DNA of 64,000 nucleotides from Cohnella luojiensis (GCF_004564235.1 NZ_SOMN01000023.1:16355-80354), one strand, 5' to 3'. Counted from the first letter of the stretch, positions 8,509 to 17,045 are shown. Program-made: numbers and translations. Notes: generated from the sequence alone by a model not told the origin.

Positions 8509-9417
8509 TTAAACAGTAAGGATATCGGTTGGTACAGACCGTAAGTGTTTTTCCCAATCTTCTATGAAACCAATTCTGTTTAAATCGCAGACATCTCTAT
8601 AGCGATCGATCAAGGAACTTAACTCAATAATCCAAGGATTCCAGACGGAATATTCTTTAACGAGATATTTTAAAGTGAATATAATACTGTAAAGAGAATT
8701 CGGTTCGATTTTCAACTTTTGAGCGTTAAAAGTAAGGGCTACTTGCTGAGATAGTTTGGTGTTATAAACTCTAGAAAAATGAGCACACCGATTACGAAGA
8801 ACGCACATGGAATGTAACCAACTATCCAAGAGCTTGGCTGTTTTCAGTCCATATTCTTTCGAGATAATCCTCTTATCTTCTGGTTTTAAGTTTGTGTAAA
8901 GAATAGACAAGCTGGAAAATGAGAGTACTTCGACTGCTAACCATATTGGATACCTACTGCCATATTTCGTTTTATAATGAGCAACGAATAATTCCTTGCT
9001 ACGTTCTAATTCTTCACTCATCTTCGTCACAAAACTATTGTAATCTGTATTTTTTCGAAAGGAAAAATTAGAAGGATCTTTATATCACTCAGAACCATAT
9101 TTATGAGCAAGATGATATGAAATCTGTGACCGCATACTAACTTCAACATATTCAAAGATATCCAATAGTAGCGACCTTAAGCGCATATCAAAGTCATATA
9201 ATTCCACTACATGCTCAAAGACAGTTCCATCAATATATTTTTCTTCATTAATTTTATATGGTAGTAAGTACCCTGTTAATCGATAGTAGTTAATGCGTTT
9301 GAGAATATCGGTGGCTCTATTCTCGTTCCCAACCTTTAACCCGCGAGATCTAAGAATATCTATCATTTCTTTATATGTTGCAGGGGGTTTTAGTTCAGAC
9401 TCATAACTTTTGTCCAT
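8509..9417 (-). pseudogene. Abi family (Abi_2) abortive-infection protein, interrupted by in-frame TGA
   Basis: One reading frame of 303 codons with a single TGA at 9085-9087. The N-terminal half has the Abi_2 opening PPATYKEMIDILRSRGL followed by ILKRINYYRLTGYLLPY and the FDMRLRSLLLDIFEYVEVSMR segment. The C-terminal half carries RNRCAHFSRVYN, the RxxxxH motif of HEPN-type nucleases. Both halves are in the same frame, and the stop sits where YGSE-stop-YKDP would read naturally with Trp, so TGG to TGA is likely. The start is ATG 9417 with GGGGGA 8 bases upstream. An earlier ATG at 9513 lies upstream of the promoter. AT-rich codon use differs from the neighbours and indicates transfer. Abi proteins halt growth on phage infection. 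Unless read through, this copy is inactive. Confidence 0.85.
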
Positions 9418-9442
9418 ACCCAATATCCCCCAAAAAATAAAA

Positions 9443-9480
9443 TGGCCCGCCCAGTTTCGCATTGTTAAGAGGCGCGGGCG
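9443..9480. promoter_or_regulatory. GC-rich hairpin in the abi leader
   Basis: Inverted repeat with arms around CCCGCCC (9446 region) and GGGCGGG (9475 region), between the abi promoter and its ribosome binding site. It stands out in an AT-rich region. It could be an attenuator or repressor site; no T-run follows it directly. Confidence 0.4.
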
Positions 9481-9495
9481 GGATCTGTTATCTTT

Positions 9496-9524
9496 ATTAT
9501 ATACCTCCGTCATTCTATCGTCAA
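9496..9524 (-). promoter_or_regulatory. Sigma-A type promoter of the abi gene
   Basis: On the minus strand TTGACG (9524-9519) and a perfect TATAAT (9501-9496) are separated by 17 bases. Transcription would begin near 9490, which excludes ATG 9513 as the abi start and supports ATG 9417. The stretch 9525-9616 holds nothing else recognised. Confidence 0.8.
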
Positions 9525-9616
9525 TTCAAATCACAATAGCATAAAGAAAGTACCCATGCGATACACAAGGATTGGTGGAGGTAGGGAGTATCCAACTTTT
9601 TTCTGGGGCCAACCCC

Positions 9617-9879
9617 TTTAGCTCCCCATACGAAACTCGACTACTTCGTGTCGGATTCTTGTGTCGCGATTCTCTATTCGGCTCAGGGGTATCCCATTCA
9701 TAATTAAAGTTGCTGACGAGGAGGATTCGCGGATGACGGTCTTAGCGGTAGAATGAGATGCCGTGCTCGTCCGCTACGCTCTCTGCGCGCGGAACGAACC
9801 CCAATGTCCTCCTTCGGACTGGGACGACTCCCCGTTTCTTTCCACACAAAAACCCGACCTCTTGCGGTCGGGTTTCTCG
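9617..9879. repeat. First copy of the ssrA downstream flank repeat
   Basis: The flank immediately downstream of the intact tmRNA, repeated with few differences at 8113-8371. With the adjoining last ~104 bases of ssrA the duplicated unit is about 365 bp. Small indels around 9645-9660 relative to the other copy shift any reading frame, so no shared protein is supported. Confidence 0.85.
9848..9875 (-). terminator. tmRNA terminator
   Basis: Stem AACCCGACC/GGTCGGGTT with a short loop and T-run on the minus strand, five bases beyond the CCA end of ssrA. Confidence 0.85.
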
Positions 9880-10242
9880 TGGTGGAGGCGAGGGGAGTCG
9901 AACCCCTGTCCGAAGACAACGCCACATGTGCTTCTACGGGTGTAGTGACAGATTTGATGTCACCCTAGAGACTCCCTGTCACCGGATTCCCTTCGGGTCA
10001 GCCTGATTGTCTTCCTCTAGTCAGCCCCAGGCGGAGACTAGCTAGCGTATCCCACTAAAGTTGGCCCCTATCCCGCCACATGGGCGATGGAGAGTAGAAG
10101 CTTAACAGTCAGTTTCTTAGGCTGCTGCTAAAGTTGGTTGTTGTTTGCCGTTTAATAGGCTTTCCGCGTTAGTGAAGCAGACGCAGCCCTACTACCCGCT
10201 ACCCACGCTCGTTCTATCCCCGTCGAATCCATAAACGCCCCC
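9880..10242 (-). ncRNA. ssrA: Transfer-messenger RNA (tmRNA)
   Basis: A 363-nt tmRNA. The 5' end carries the conserved GGGGGCG...TGGATTCGACGGGG block, and the 3' end has the T-arm GTTCGACTCCCC and CCTCCACCA, with CCA encoded. In the middle (about 10116-10148) the resume frame GGC AAA CAA CAA CCA ACT TTA GCA GCA GCC TAA encodes the tag GKQQPTLAAA. GK at the tag start is typical of Firmicutes. The tag ends LAAA rather than the common ALAA or AVAA. With SmpB it releases stalled ribosomes and marks peptides for ClpXP. smpB lies 173 bases upstream on the same strand. Two partial 3' copies lie downstream. Confidence 0.95.
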
Positions 10243-10328
10243 GAAATGCTGGTCGCCACCGCATCCGCGGTTGGACTTCCAGGAGCTCTCCCTGAGGAGA
10301 GCGAAGATACAGCATCGTTACAAAATCT

Positions 10329-10334
10329 ATTATA
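10329..10334 (-). promoter_or_regulatory. Minus-ten box of the ssrA promoter
   Basis: Perfect TATAAT on the minus strand about 85 bases before the mature 5' end of tmRNA. No good -35 hexamer was found at 17 bases. The leader between contains a small hairpin (CTCTCC/GGAGAG) and would be removed by RNase P. Confidence 0.55.
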
Positions 10335-10415
10335 ACACGTGCGGCTTACAGATACTAAAGTTGTTACTGGCAATACTGCCACTTCGTTCCCAGCCATCAA
10401 CAATGCCAAATCATG

Positions 10416-10904
10416 TTAATTATAGCTGCTGACCTTCTGCTTTTCCCTCAGGATCCGCTGAATATCCCGTTGGGAATCCCGCTTGGCATCGGACTCGCGC
10501 TTATCGTACTGCTTCTTCCCTTTACCCATCCCGATCAAGCACTTGGCGTATCCGTTCTTGATGTAGACGCGAAGAGGAACCAAAGTATAGCCGTCCCGCT
10601 TAACCAAACCGAGCATCCTATGAATCTGCTTCTTATGCAGCAAAAGTTTGCGAGCCCGAGTCGGATCGACCGGATTGTGTCGGTTTCCTTGCTCGAACGG
10701 ACTGATGTGCATGTTGTGCAGGAACATCTCGCCGTTACGAATCGTGGCGAACGCATCGCCTAAAGTCGCGCGGCCAGTCCTTAGAGACTTGATCTCCGTA
10801 CCCGATAGTACCATGCCGGCTTCGATGGCTTCCTCGATGAAGTAATCATGGGAAGCTTTCTTATTCTGAGCCAACGGCTTGTCGAACTGGTCTTTCTTTC
10901 CCAT
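10416..10904 (-). CDS. smpB: SsrA-binding protein SmpB
   Basis: Binds tmRNA and delivers it to stalled ribosomes, with the C-terminal tail placed in the empty mRNA channel. The protein is 162 residues, the usual length. It contains the OB-fold core with [15 protein letters not shown] and [26 protein letters not shown], and a basic C-terminal tail [11 protein letters not shown]...[25 protein letters not shown] precedes the ATG. It lies between pyrB and ssrA. In Bacillus subtilis rnr is directly upstream; here pyrB and a repeat array separate them. Confidence 0.97.
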   Translation of the reverse strand: MGKKDQFDKPLAQNKKASHDYFIEEAIEAGMVLSGTEIKSLRTGRATLGDAFATIRNGEMFLHNMHISPFEQGNRHNPVDPTRARKLLLHKKQIHRMLGLVKRDGYTLVPLRVYIKNGYAKCLIGMGKGKKQYDKRESDAKRDSQRDIQRILREKQKVSSYN

Positions 10905-11025
10905 TTTCCTTCACCTCTCTACCTATCCATTCCATTCATGGCGCCGGCCAGATAACGCTTGCCGGACATTCATTATAGCACGCGCCCACCTGCGCCATCA
11001 ACCGAACGGACTCCAATAACGTAAA

Positions 11026-11199
11026 GCCGAAGTTAGCCCGATCTCGTTACTATCTCGGCTCGATTCGATTACGACAAGCGGAGTTAGCAAAGTTTCTTTA
11101 CTATCTCGGCTCCATTCGACTTCGACGGGCGGAGTTAGCAAAGTTTCTTTACTATCTTGGCTCGATTCGACTGCGGCGGGCGGAGTTAGCAAACTTTAT
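11026..11199. repeat. 51-bp tandem repeat array A (about 3.4 copies)
   Basis: Three complete units start at 11047, 11098 and 11149, exactly 51 bases apart, with a degraded partial unit at 11026-11046. On the minus strand each unit contains TTTGCTAACTCCG and the upstream arm TAGTAAAG, which pair with a 3-base loop. The last unit overlaps the pyrB stop codon. The same unit family occurs at 36769-37036. As 51 is a multiple of three the arrays stay open as a 17-residue repeat, but no ribosome binding site supports translation. Confidence 0.9.
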
Positions 11200-12128
11200 C
11201 CCCTAGACTCGGTGATACACTTGTCGATCAGAGCCATCCGGATGTACAAGCCGTTAACGGCTTGGCGGAAGTACGCTGCGCGAGGATCGGAATCGACATC
11301 CTCGGTGATCTCTCCCGCACGCGGCAACGGATGAAGAACGATCGCGTCCTTGCGCATCCGATCCAGCAGCTCTGCGTCGACGATGAACTGGCCGGAAGCC
11401 TTCTCGTATTCCTCGACCGACGGGAAACGCTCCTTCTGAATCCGGGTCTGGTACAGTACGTCGATCGAGCCGGCAACGGAATCGAGGTCGTTCGTCTCCG
11501 CGTACCGGATGCCCTTCTCGTCCATGTACTTCTTCACGTTGTCCGGAATCCGTACGTTGTTCGGGGAGATATAGTGAACCATAACGTCCTGGTAATTGGC
11601 CAAAATATAGCTAAGAGAGTGGACGGTCCGCCCATACGCGAGATCCCCGACCATCGCGATATGCAAGCCGTCGATCTTGCCGAACTCCTTGCGAATCGTG
11701 TAAGCATCGAGCAAAGCTTGCGTCGGATGTTCACCCGCCCCGTCGCCCGCGTTGATGACCGGGATATCCGCCACCCTCGCCGCGCGCTTGGCCGCGCCGA
11801 TCTCGGTATGCCGCATCACGATGACATCGCTATAGCCGCTGATGATCCGGATCGTGTCCTCCAGCGTCTCGCCTTTGATCGCCGATGAGAATTGCGACGC
11901 ATTTTCCGTCCCGATGACGCCCCCGCCAAGGCGGTGCATCGCCGATTCGAACGACAGCCGCGTCCGCGTGCTTGCCTCGAAGAACAGAGAAGTCATGATT
12001 CTACCCTCATGCCGTCTGTCCCCGCCGCGCGCGACGATTTCTTCCATCTCCCGCGCCGCATCGAACAATTGCTCTAATTCTTCCCTAGCGAATTGCTTTG
12101 CTCCTAGCACATGATATAACTGTTTCAT
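11196..12128 (-). CDS. pyrB: Aspartate carbamoyltransferase, enterobacterial-type catalytic chain
   Basis: Joins carbamoyl phosphate and aspartate, the first committed step of pyrimidine synthesis. It has 310 residues. The carbamoyl-phosphate loop FFEASTRTRLSFESA, HPTQALLDAYTI and the LHPLPR segment are all present. The central segment MVGDLAYGRTVHSLSYIL resembles the E. coli and archaeal catalytic chain rather than the usual Bacillus pyr-operon enzyme. ATG 12128 is chosen because GGGAGG lies 9 bases upstream; the frame extends 11 codons further without such a site. No pyrI or other pyr gene is adjacent, so it is probably a second or relocated ATCase. It sits between rnr and smpB, splitting a usually tight cluster. 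Confidence 0.93.
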   Translation of the reverse strand: MKQLYHVLGAKQFAREELEQLFDAAREMEEIVARGGDRRHEGRIMTSLFFEASTRTRLSFESAMHRLGGGVIGTENASQFSSAIKGETLEDTIRIISGYSDVIVMRHTEIGAAKRAARVADIPVINAGDGAGEHPTQALLDAYTIRKEFGKIDGLHIAMVGDLAYGRTVHSLSYILANYQDVMVHYISPNNVRIPDNVKKYMDEKGIRYAETNDLDSVAGSIDVLYQTRIQKERFPSVEEYEKASGQFIVDAELLDRMRKDAIVLHPLPRAGEITEDVDSDPRAAYFRQAVNGLYIRMALIDKCITESRG

Positions 12129-12241
12129 ATCTGCCAGCCTCCCCGACATCTCCGTACACACTAAGTACTATCCTATAAGATACGGCGAAGTTTGTAAATT
12201 GGAATCGACATCTCCGCGCAAGCCGCTTTATCGGAAGAAGA

Positions 12242-12268
12242 ACCTCCCGGAAACGTGCTCCGGAAGGT
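12242..12268 (-). terminator. Probable rnr terminator
   Basis: Imperfect 10-bp stem (ACCTCCCGGA with TCCGGAAGGT) just beyond the rnr stop, with TTCTTCTT after it on the minus strand. Confidence 0.6.
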
Positions 12269-12279
12269 CCTTTATCGGC

Positions 12280-15177
12280 TTACTCTTTAGGTTTTCTGCT
12301 TCTGGGAGCTTTCTCTCCGCTTTGCTTCGGAACGGAGGCATCCGCGCGGGTGAACGGCTTAGGAGCGCGTTTCGCACGATCTCCACCGCCGCCTTTACGA
12401 GAGCCGGAGGAAAAGTCCCGATCCGTGCCATCATCCGCGTCCTTCGGATAATTGCCCGAACGCGGAAGGCCCCACATATCGAGCTTGCCGCGTCTAGCCG
12501 GAGCCGCGCCGCCATTAGTCGAACCAACGGCATTTCCGCCTGATCTCGATCCCAGCGACGCCGCTGGAGTTACGCTAGGCACCGCGGTTACGTTAGGCAC
12601 CGCTGTACCTGCAGAGCCGCTCGAGCCCGCGGCTGCGCCATCCCCGCCACCTCTGTTCCTACGCTTCGGAGCACGGTCCCCAGCTTCCGTCACCGGGATG
12701 CCTGCCGGTTCGATGGTAATGCGCGGCTCGGAATTCTCTTTGTTCCCCGACTTCTTCTTCCGTTTGCCGCTTCCAGGTGCGCCAACAATTGTAGGCGCGA
12801 CGCTGCTATTCGCGCTACGGTCGTCCGAACGCCCGCCTTTAGCGTTGCGGCCATCGCCGCCACCTTTGCCCGGCCTGCCGCCGCGATCGGAACCGCCGCG
12901 TCCGCCGGCGCCATTACCGCCGCCGCTACCGCCTACGCCGGCGAACTTGCCCGCCGCATTGCGCTTCTTGCGCTTGCGGTCGAATCCGCCCGGCCCGCGC
13001 GCGTCGACGAAGCTTACGCGGCTTCCGCTGCGCGACTTCATGTCCACCATCTCGAAATCGATCGTGTGGTCGCTCATGTTAACCCGGCCAACGCGAATTT
13101 TCACTTCGTCGCCGATCCGGTAGATCTTCGACGTACGCTCGCCGATCAAAGCCATATGCAATTCGTGGAAGTGATAGTAATCGTCCGTCATATCGCTTAG
13201 ACGAATAAGTCCTTCCACCGTATTTTCCAATTCGATGAACATCCCGAAGCTCGTCACGCCGCTAATAATCCCGGTGAATTCTTCTCCGATCTTGTCGAGC
13301 ATGAACTCGGCTTTCTTAAGCTTCTCGGTATCCCGCTCGGCATCGACCGCTACCCGCTCGCGCTCGGAAGATTGTGAAGCGATATCGGGCATACGCGCAT
13401 TCAACGAATCGAACCGATTATTCGGCAACGTACCTCCGTTCTCAAGAACCTCGCGCATAACGCGATGGATAGCAAGATCCGGATAACGGCGAATCGGGGA
13501 AGTAAAGTGAGAGTAATATTCCGCGGCGAGGCCGAAATGCCCCAAGCTCTCGGCATCGTACTTCGCCTGCTTCATCGACCGAAGCATCATCGTGCTCAGC
13601 ACGGTTTCTTCCTTCGTTCCTTGGATCTCTTCCAATAAAGTCTGCAACGCGCGCGGATGAACCGTATTGCCCTTGCCGCGTACCGCGTAACCGAAGTTGC
13701 CCGCGAACTGCATGAACGTCATCAGCTTCTCGTTGGAAGGCTCCTCATGGATCCGATAGATGAACGGCACCTTAAGCCAGTGAAAGTGCTCCGCCACCGT
13801 CTCGTTCGCCGCGAGCATGAATTCTTCGATAATCTGCTCGGCGATCGAGCGCTCTCTCTTGATGATATCGACCGGTTTACCCTGCTCGTCCACGATGACC
13901 TTCGATTCCTGGAATTCGAAATCGATCGCGCCGCGGCGCATCCGCATCGAACGCAAACCCATGGCGAGCTCTTGCATCAGCTTGAACGTATCCACCAGAT
14001 CGGAGTAACGCTCGGCTACTTCCGGATCCTCTTCGTTCAATATTTTGCGAACGTTGGTGTAGGTCATTCTTTCCTTCGTGCGGATCACGCTCGTGAAAAT
14101 ATCATGGCGAACCTGCTTCATCGTGCCCGGCTCGAATTCCATCTCGCACGACATCGTCAGCCGATCAACTTGCGGATTCAAGGAACAAATTCCGTTAGAT
14201 AGACGGTGCGGCAGCATCGGAATGACGCGATCGACCAGATACACGCTGCAGCCCCGATTATAAGCTTCTTCGTCCAGCTTGGACTTATCGCGCACGTAGT
14301 AGCTCACGTCGGCGATATGCACGCCCAATACGAGGTTTCCGTTAGGCAAACGCTCTACGTTCACCGCATCGTCCAGATCCTTGGCGTCCTCGCCGTCGAT
14401 CGTCACGATGACCTTGTCCCGAAGATCGCGGCGGCCTTGCTGCAAGATCTCTTCCTCAGTGATCGTGTCGGGTGCCGCATCCGCTTCCGCCAGCACGTCT
14501 CCAGGGAAGCTCTCCGGCAATCCATGCTTGCGAATGATGCTCAAGATATCGACGCCCGGGTCATCCTTGTGCCCGAGAATCTCGATGATCTCGCCTTCGG
14601 CGGCCGCGCGCCCTTCCGGATAAGTAATGATATTCACGACGACCTTCTGTCCGGTCACCGCGCCCTGGAAGCCTTCTCCCCGGATGAAAATATCTTTGTT
14701 AATCCGTTTATCATCCGGCACCACGAAGCCATAGCTTTCATGGTTATGGAACAACCCGACGACTTGCGTCACTGCACGTTTGATAATGCGAACGATCTCG
14801 CCTTCCAGCTTGCCGTTCTCGTTCTTCGCGGACACCCGCGCAAGCACGATATCTCCGTTCATCGTGCCCTTCAGATCGTTGGCATGAATGTAGAGATCGG
14901 GGTGCTCCTTATCGTCCGGGATTAGGAAGGCAAAACCCTTCGGATGGGTCTGAATCCGTCCCCTTAGCAAATTCATCCGTTCCGGCACGCCATAGCGATC
15001 CGTACGGGTCAACAGAATCTTGCCGTCTTGCTCCATTTCGGTGAGCATGCGAAGAAAGGCCTTGAATTCAGCCGCGTCTTCGATGCCGAAATGTTTCTCC
15101 AATTCCTTGTAAGTCAACGGTTTATAAGCGGTTTCCCGCATGAAATCGAGCAACTCCTGCTCCGTGCACATCGGCAT
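12280..15177 (-). CDS. rnr: Ribonuclease R with long basic low-complexity tail
   Basis: A 3'-5' processive exoribonuclease that degrades structured RNA and mRNA released by trans-translation. Domains in order: N-terminal winged helix (about 1-65), two cold-shock OB domains (about 70-220), the RNB catalytic domain with the metal-binding Asp run TIDGEDAKDLDDAV (about 265-280), and an S1 domain (about 635-705). After residue ~712 comes a ~250-residue tail very rich in Gly, Arg, Lys, Ser and Ala, with RGG-like and KRKKK clusters. Typical Firmicute RNase R is about 750-800 residues; this one is 965. GAGGTGATACGG precedes ATG 15177. In E. coli the basic tail of RNase R contacts SmpB-tmRNA; an exaggerated tail beside smpB/ssrA is notable. 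Confidence 0.96.
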   Translation of the reverse strand: MPMCTEQELLDFMRETAYKPLTYKELEKHFGIEDAAEFKAFLRMLTEMEQDGKILLTRTDRYGVPERMNLLRGRIQTHPKGFAFLIPDDKEHPDLYIHANDLKGTMNGDIVLARVSAKNENGKLEGEIVRIIKRAVTQVVGLFHNHESYGFVVPDDKRINKDIFIRGEGFQGAVTGQKVVVNIITYPEGRAAAEGEIIEILGHKDDPGVDILSIIRKHGLPESFPGDVLAEADAAPDTITEEEILQQGRRDLRDKVIVTIDGEDAKDLDDAVNVERLPNGNLVLGVHIADVSYYVRDKSKLDEEAYNRGCSVYLVDRVIPMLPHRLSNGICSLNPQVDRLTMSCEMEFEPGTMKQVRHDIFTSVIRTKERMTYTNVRKILNEEDPEVAERYSDLVDTFKLMQELAMGLRSMRMRRGAIDFEFQESKVIVDEQGKPVDIIKRERSIAEQIIEEFMLAANETVAEHFHWLKVPFIYRIHEEPSNEKLMTFMQFAGNFGYAVRGKGNTVHPRALQTLLEEIQGTKEETVLSTMMLRSMKQAKYDAESLGHFGLAAEYYSHFTSPIRRYPDLAIHRVMREVLENGGTLPNNRFDSLNARMPDIASQSSERERVAVDAERDTEKLKKAEFMLDKIGEEFTGIISGVTSFGMFIELENTVEGLIRLSDMTDDYYHFHELHMALIGERTSKIYRIGDEVKIRVGRVNMSDHTIDFEMVDMKSRSGSRVSFVDARGPGGFDRKRKKRNAAGKFAGVGGSGGGNGAGGRGGSDRGGRPGKGGGDGRNAKGGRSDDRSANSSVAPTIVGAPGSGKRKKKSGNKENSEPRITIEPAGIPVTEAGDRAPKRRNRGGGDGAAAGSSGSAGTAVPNVTAVPSVTPAASLGSRSGGNAVGSTNGGAAPARRGKLDMWGLPRSGNYPKDADDGTDRDFSSGSRKGGGGDRAKRAPKPFTRADASVPKQSGEKAPRSRKPKE

Positions 15178-15255
15178 CCGTATCACCTCGTCTTACGTAT
15201 AGTATACACCAATTCCTTTATCGGCAACCGGATAAGCGCCTTCATAAGCATTCAA

Positions 15256-15291
15256 GCAAAAACCGCCCGGGCAACCTCTCGCCCAGACGGT
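15256..15291 (-). terminator. glpD terminator
   Basis: Eleven-bp GC-rich stem (ACCGTCTGGGC with GCCCGGGCGGT) followed by TTTTTG on the minus strand, 50 bases after the glpD stop. Confidence 0.85.
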
Positions 15292-15344
15292 CCTTTTCCA
15301 TATTGTACCTCATTCCGCTGCCATTCGACTAGCCGGGCTTGAAA

Positions 15345-17045
15345 TCAGACGACCGGAGTCACGGCTTCCTCGATCAGCCGCGCCATCTCCGTCCCTAATA
15401 TTTCCCTCTGTTCTTCGTTCCATCCGCATAACTCGGCCATGGCGGAATGGACGGAATCTCTATATTTTCCAACGAACGCCCGGTCGAAGAACAGCCTCCC
15501 CGTCCGACGAATCCAGAAGTCCTCCGGCTTTACGGCGCTCTCTTCCGCGATCGCGTAGATAAGCTCTGCGGCGAGATCCAAGGGCAAATCGTGCCGTTTG
15601 GCGAATTCCCCGGAGTTGGCCGCCGATAGAAAGAGCTTATTGACATTCGAGCCGTACTGACGCGCAAGCCGCTCAGATTGTTCCCTTCCGAGTCCGTAAG
15701 CCACCCCTTCTCCGATTCGTTCCTTAACGAACTTTTCGAACTGGTCAGAACCCCCGACGTCTCCTCCCGAGATCGCCAACCGCTTGGAGATGCTTGAGCG
15801 GGTGAGCTTCCGCCCTTCCGCTTCCATTAATTGTCCGATACGGTTCACGACCGACTCCGCCATTTTCCGATAGCCGGTCAGTTTACCGCCGGCGATCGAG
15901 ATGAGCCCCGATGGCGACACGAAAATTTCGTCCCGACGCGAAATCTCGGAAGGATCCTTGCCCTCCTGTTGAATCAGCGGCCGCAAGCCCGCCCAACTGG
16001 ATTCCACGTCCGATTCGGTCAGATGCAAGCTTGGGAACAGGTTATTCGCCGCTTTCAGCAAATAAGCACGATCCTCTTCCGTCATTCGGGGGCGGGCGAC
16101 GTCCGCGGCATAATCGGTATCCGTCGTGCCGACGTACGTCTTGCCCGCGCGCGGAATGGCGAACACCATCCGCCCGTCCGGCGTATCGAAGTAGATGGCC
16201 TGGCTCAGCGGGAACCTGCTCTGGTCGAACACGAGATGAACCCCTTTGGTCAAGCGCAGCGTCTTGCCTTGCTTGGAGCGATCGATCTCCCTAAGGGAGT
16301 CCACCCAAGGTCCGGTGGCGTTGACGATCTTGGACGCCCGGATCTCGTAGCTTTCTCCGCTGATCCGATCGCGAACGACCGCGCCGACCATTTTTCCGTC
16401 TTCATAGAGGAAAGATTCCACCGCGGCGTAGTTGGCCGATTGGACGCCCCGTTCCACCGCTCTCTTCATGACTTCTATAGTGAGGCGCGCATCGTCGGTA
16501 CGGTATTCCACGTAATACCCGCCCCCCAGAAGACCTTCCCGCTTTAGCAGAGGTTCCTTTATTAGCGTATCCTTGGCATTGAACATTTTGCGCCGTTCGC
16601 TTCTCTTGACTCCCGCCAGAAAATCGTAGACCCGAAGTCCGACCGACGTCATGAACGGCCCGAACGTCCCGCCCTTGTATAGCGGGAGCAACATCCATTC
16701 CGGCGTAGTGACATGAGGCCCGTTCTCATACACGATCGCCCTTTCCTTGCCCACCTCGGCGACGACGCCGAACTCGAATTGCTTGAGGTACCTCAAGCCG
16801 CCGTGCACGAGCTTCGTTGAACGGCTTGACGTGCCCGCGGCGTAATCCTGCATCTCCACGAGTACCGTCTTCAACCCTCGCGTTGTCGCATCGAGCGCGA
16901 TGCCCGCCCCCGTAATGCCTCCTCCTATAACCAGCAAATCCGCATGGCCAGCGGCCATTGCGGCTAACCGGCTTCGGCGATTCTGCGCGGAGAATCCTCC
17001 TTCGACATCCGCATTCGTAGTCGTTCCCATCGTATTGTTCGTCAT
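15345..17045 (-). CDS. glpD: Aerobic glycerol-3-phosphate dehydrogenase
   Basis: Membrane-associated flavoprotein that oxidises glycerol 3-phosphate to dihydroxyacetone phosphate and passes electrons to quinone. It has 566 residues, as usual. The FAD loop GGGITGAG is at residues 41-48, followed by the GTSSRSTKLVHGGLRYL segment and NATGPWVDS; the C-terminal GlpD domain is intact. The first 35 residues are longer than strictly needed, but AGGAGG precedes this ATG. It lies 160 bases after glpK, and that gap holds a strong terminator of the GlpP-controlled type, so glpD expression should depend on antitermination. Confidence 0.95.
   Translation of the reverse strand: MTNNTMGTTTNADVEGGFSAQNRRSRLAAMAAGHADLLVIGGGITGAGIALDATTRGLKTVLVEMQDYAAGTSSRSTKLVHGGLRYLKQFEFGVVAEVGKERAIVYENGPHVTTPEWMLLPLYKGGTFGPFMTSVGLRVYDFLAGVKRSERRKMFNAKDTLIKEPLLKREGLLGGGYYVEYRTDDARLTIEVMKRAVERGVQSANYAAVESFLYEDGKMVGAVVRDRISGESYEIRASKIVNATGPWVDSLREIDRSKQGKTLRLTKGVHLVFDQSRFPLSQAIYFDTPDGRMVFAIPRAGKTYVGTTDTDYAADVARPRMTEEDRAYLLKAANNLFPSLHLTESDVESSWAGLRPLIQQEGKDPSEISRRDEIFVSPSGLISIAGGKLTGYRKMAESVVNRIGQLMEAEGRKLTRSSISKRLAISGGDVGGSDQFEKFVKERIGEGVAYGLGREQSERLARQYGSNVNKLFLSAANSGEFAKRHDLPLDLAAELIYAIAEESAVKPEDFWIRRTGRLFFDRAFVGKYRDSVHSAMAELCGWNEEQREILGTEMARLIEEAVTPVV

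Noticed and set aside
8197..8557. Small open frames inside the tmRNA-flank repeats (both strands)
   Set aside because: They are by-products of the duplicated ssrA end and its terminator. The two repeat copies differ by indels that break any common frame.
9085..9087. Selenocysteine at the abi TGA
   Set aside because: No selenium genes or plausible SECIS-like stem beside the codon were seen, and family members have ordinary residues there.
9418..9513. Longer N-terminus for the Abi protein from ATG 9513
   Set aside because: That ATG lies upstream of the predicted transcription start at about 9490; a better ribosome binding site precedes ATG 9417.
11262..11888. A 208-codon plus-strand open frame
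   Set aside because: It is the antisense shadow of pyrB, which has clear family motifs; codon periodicity supports the minus strand.
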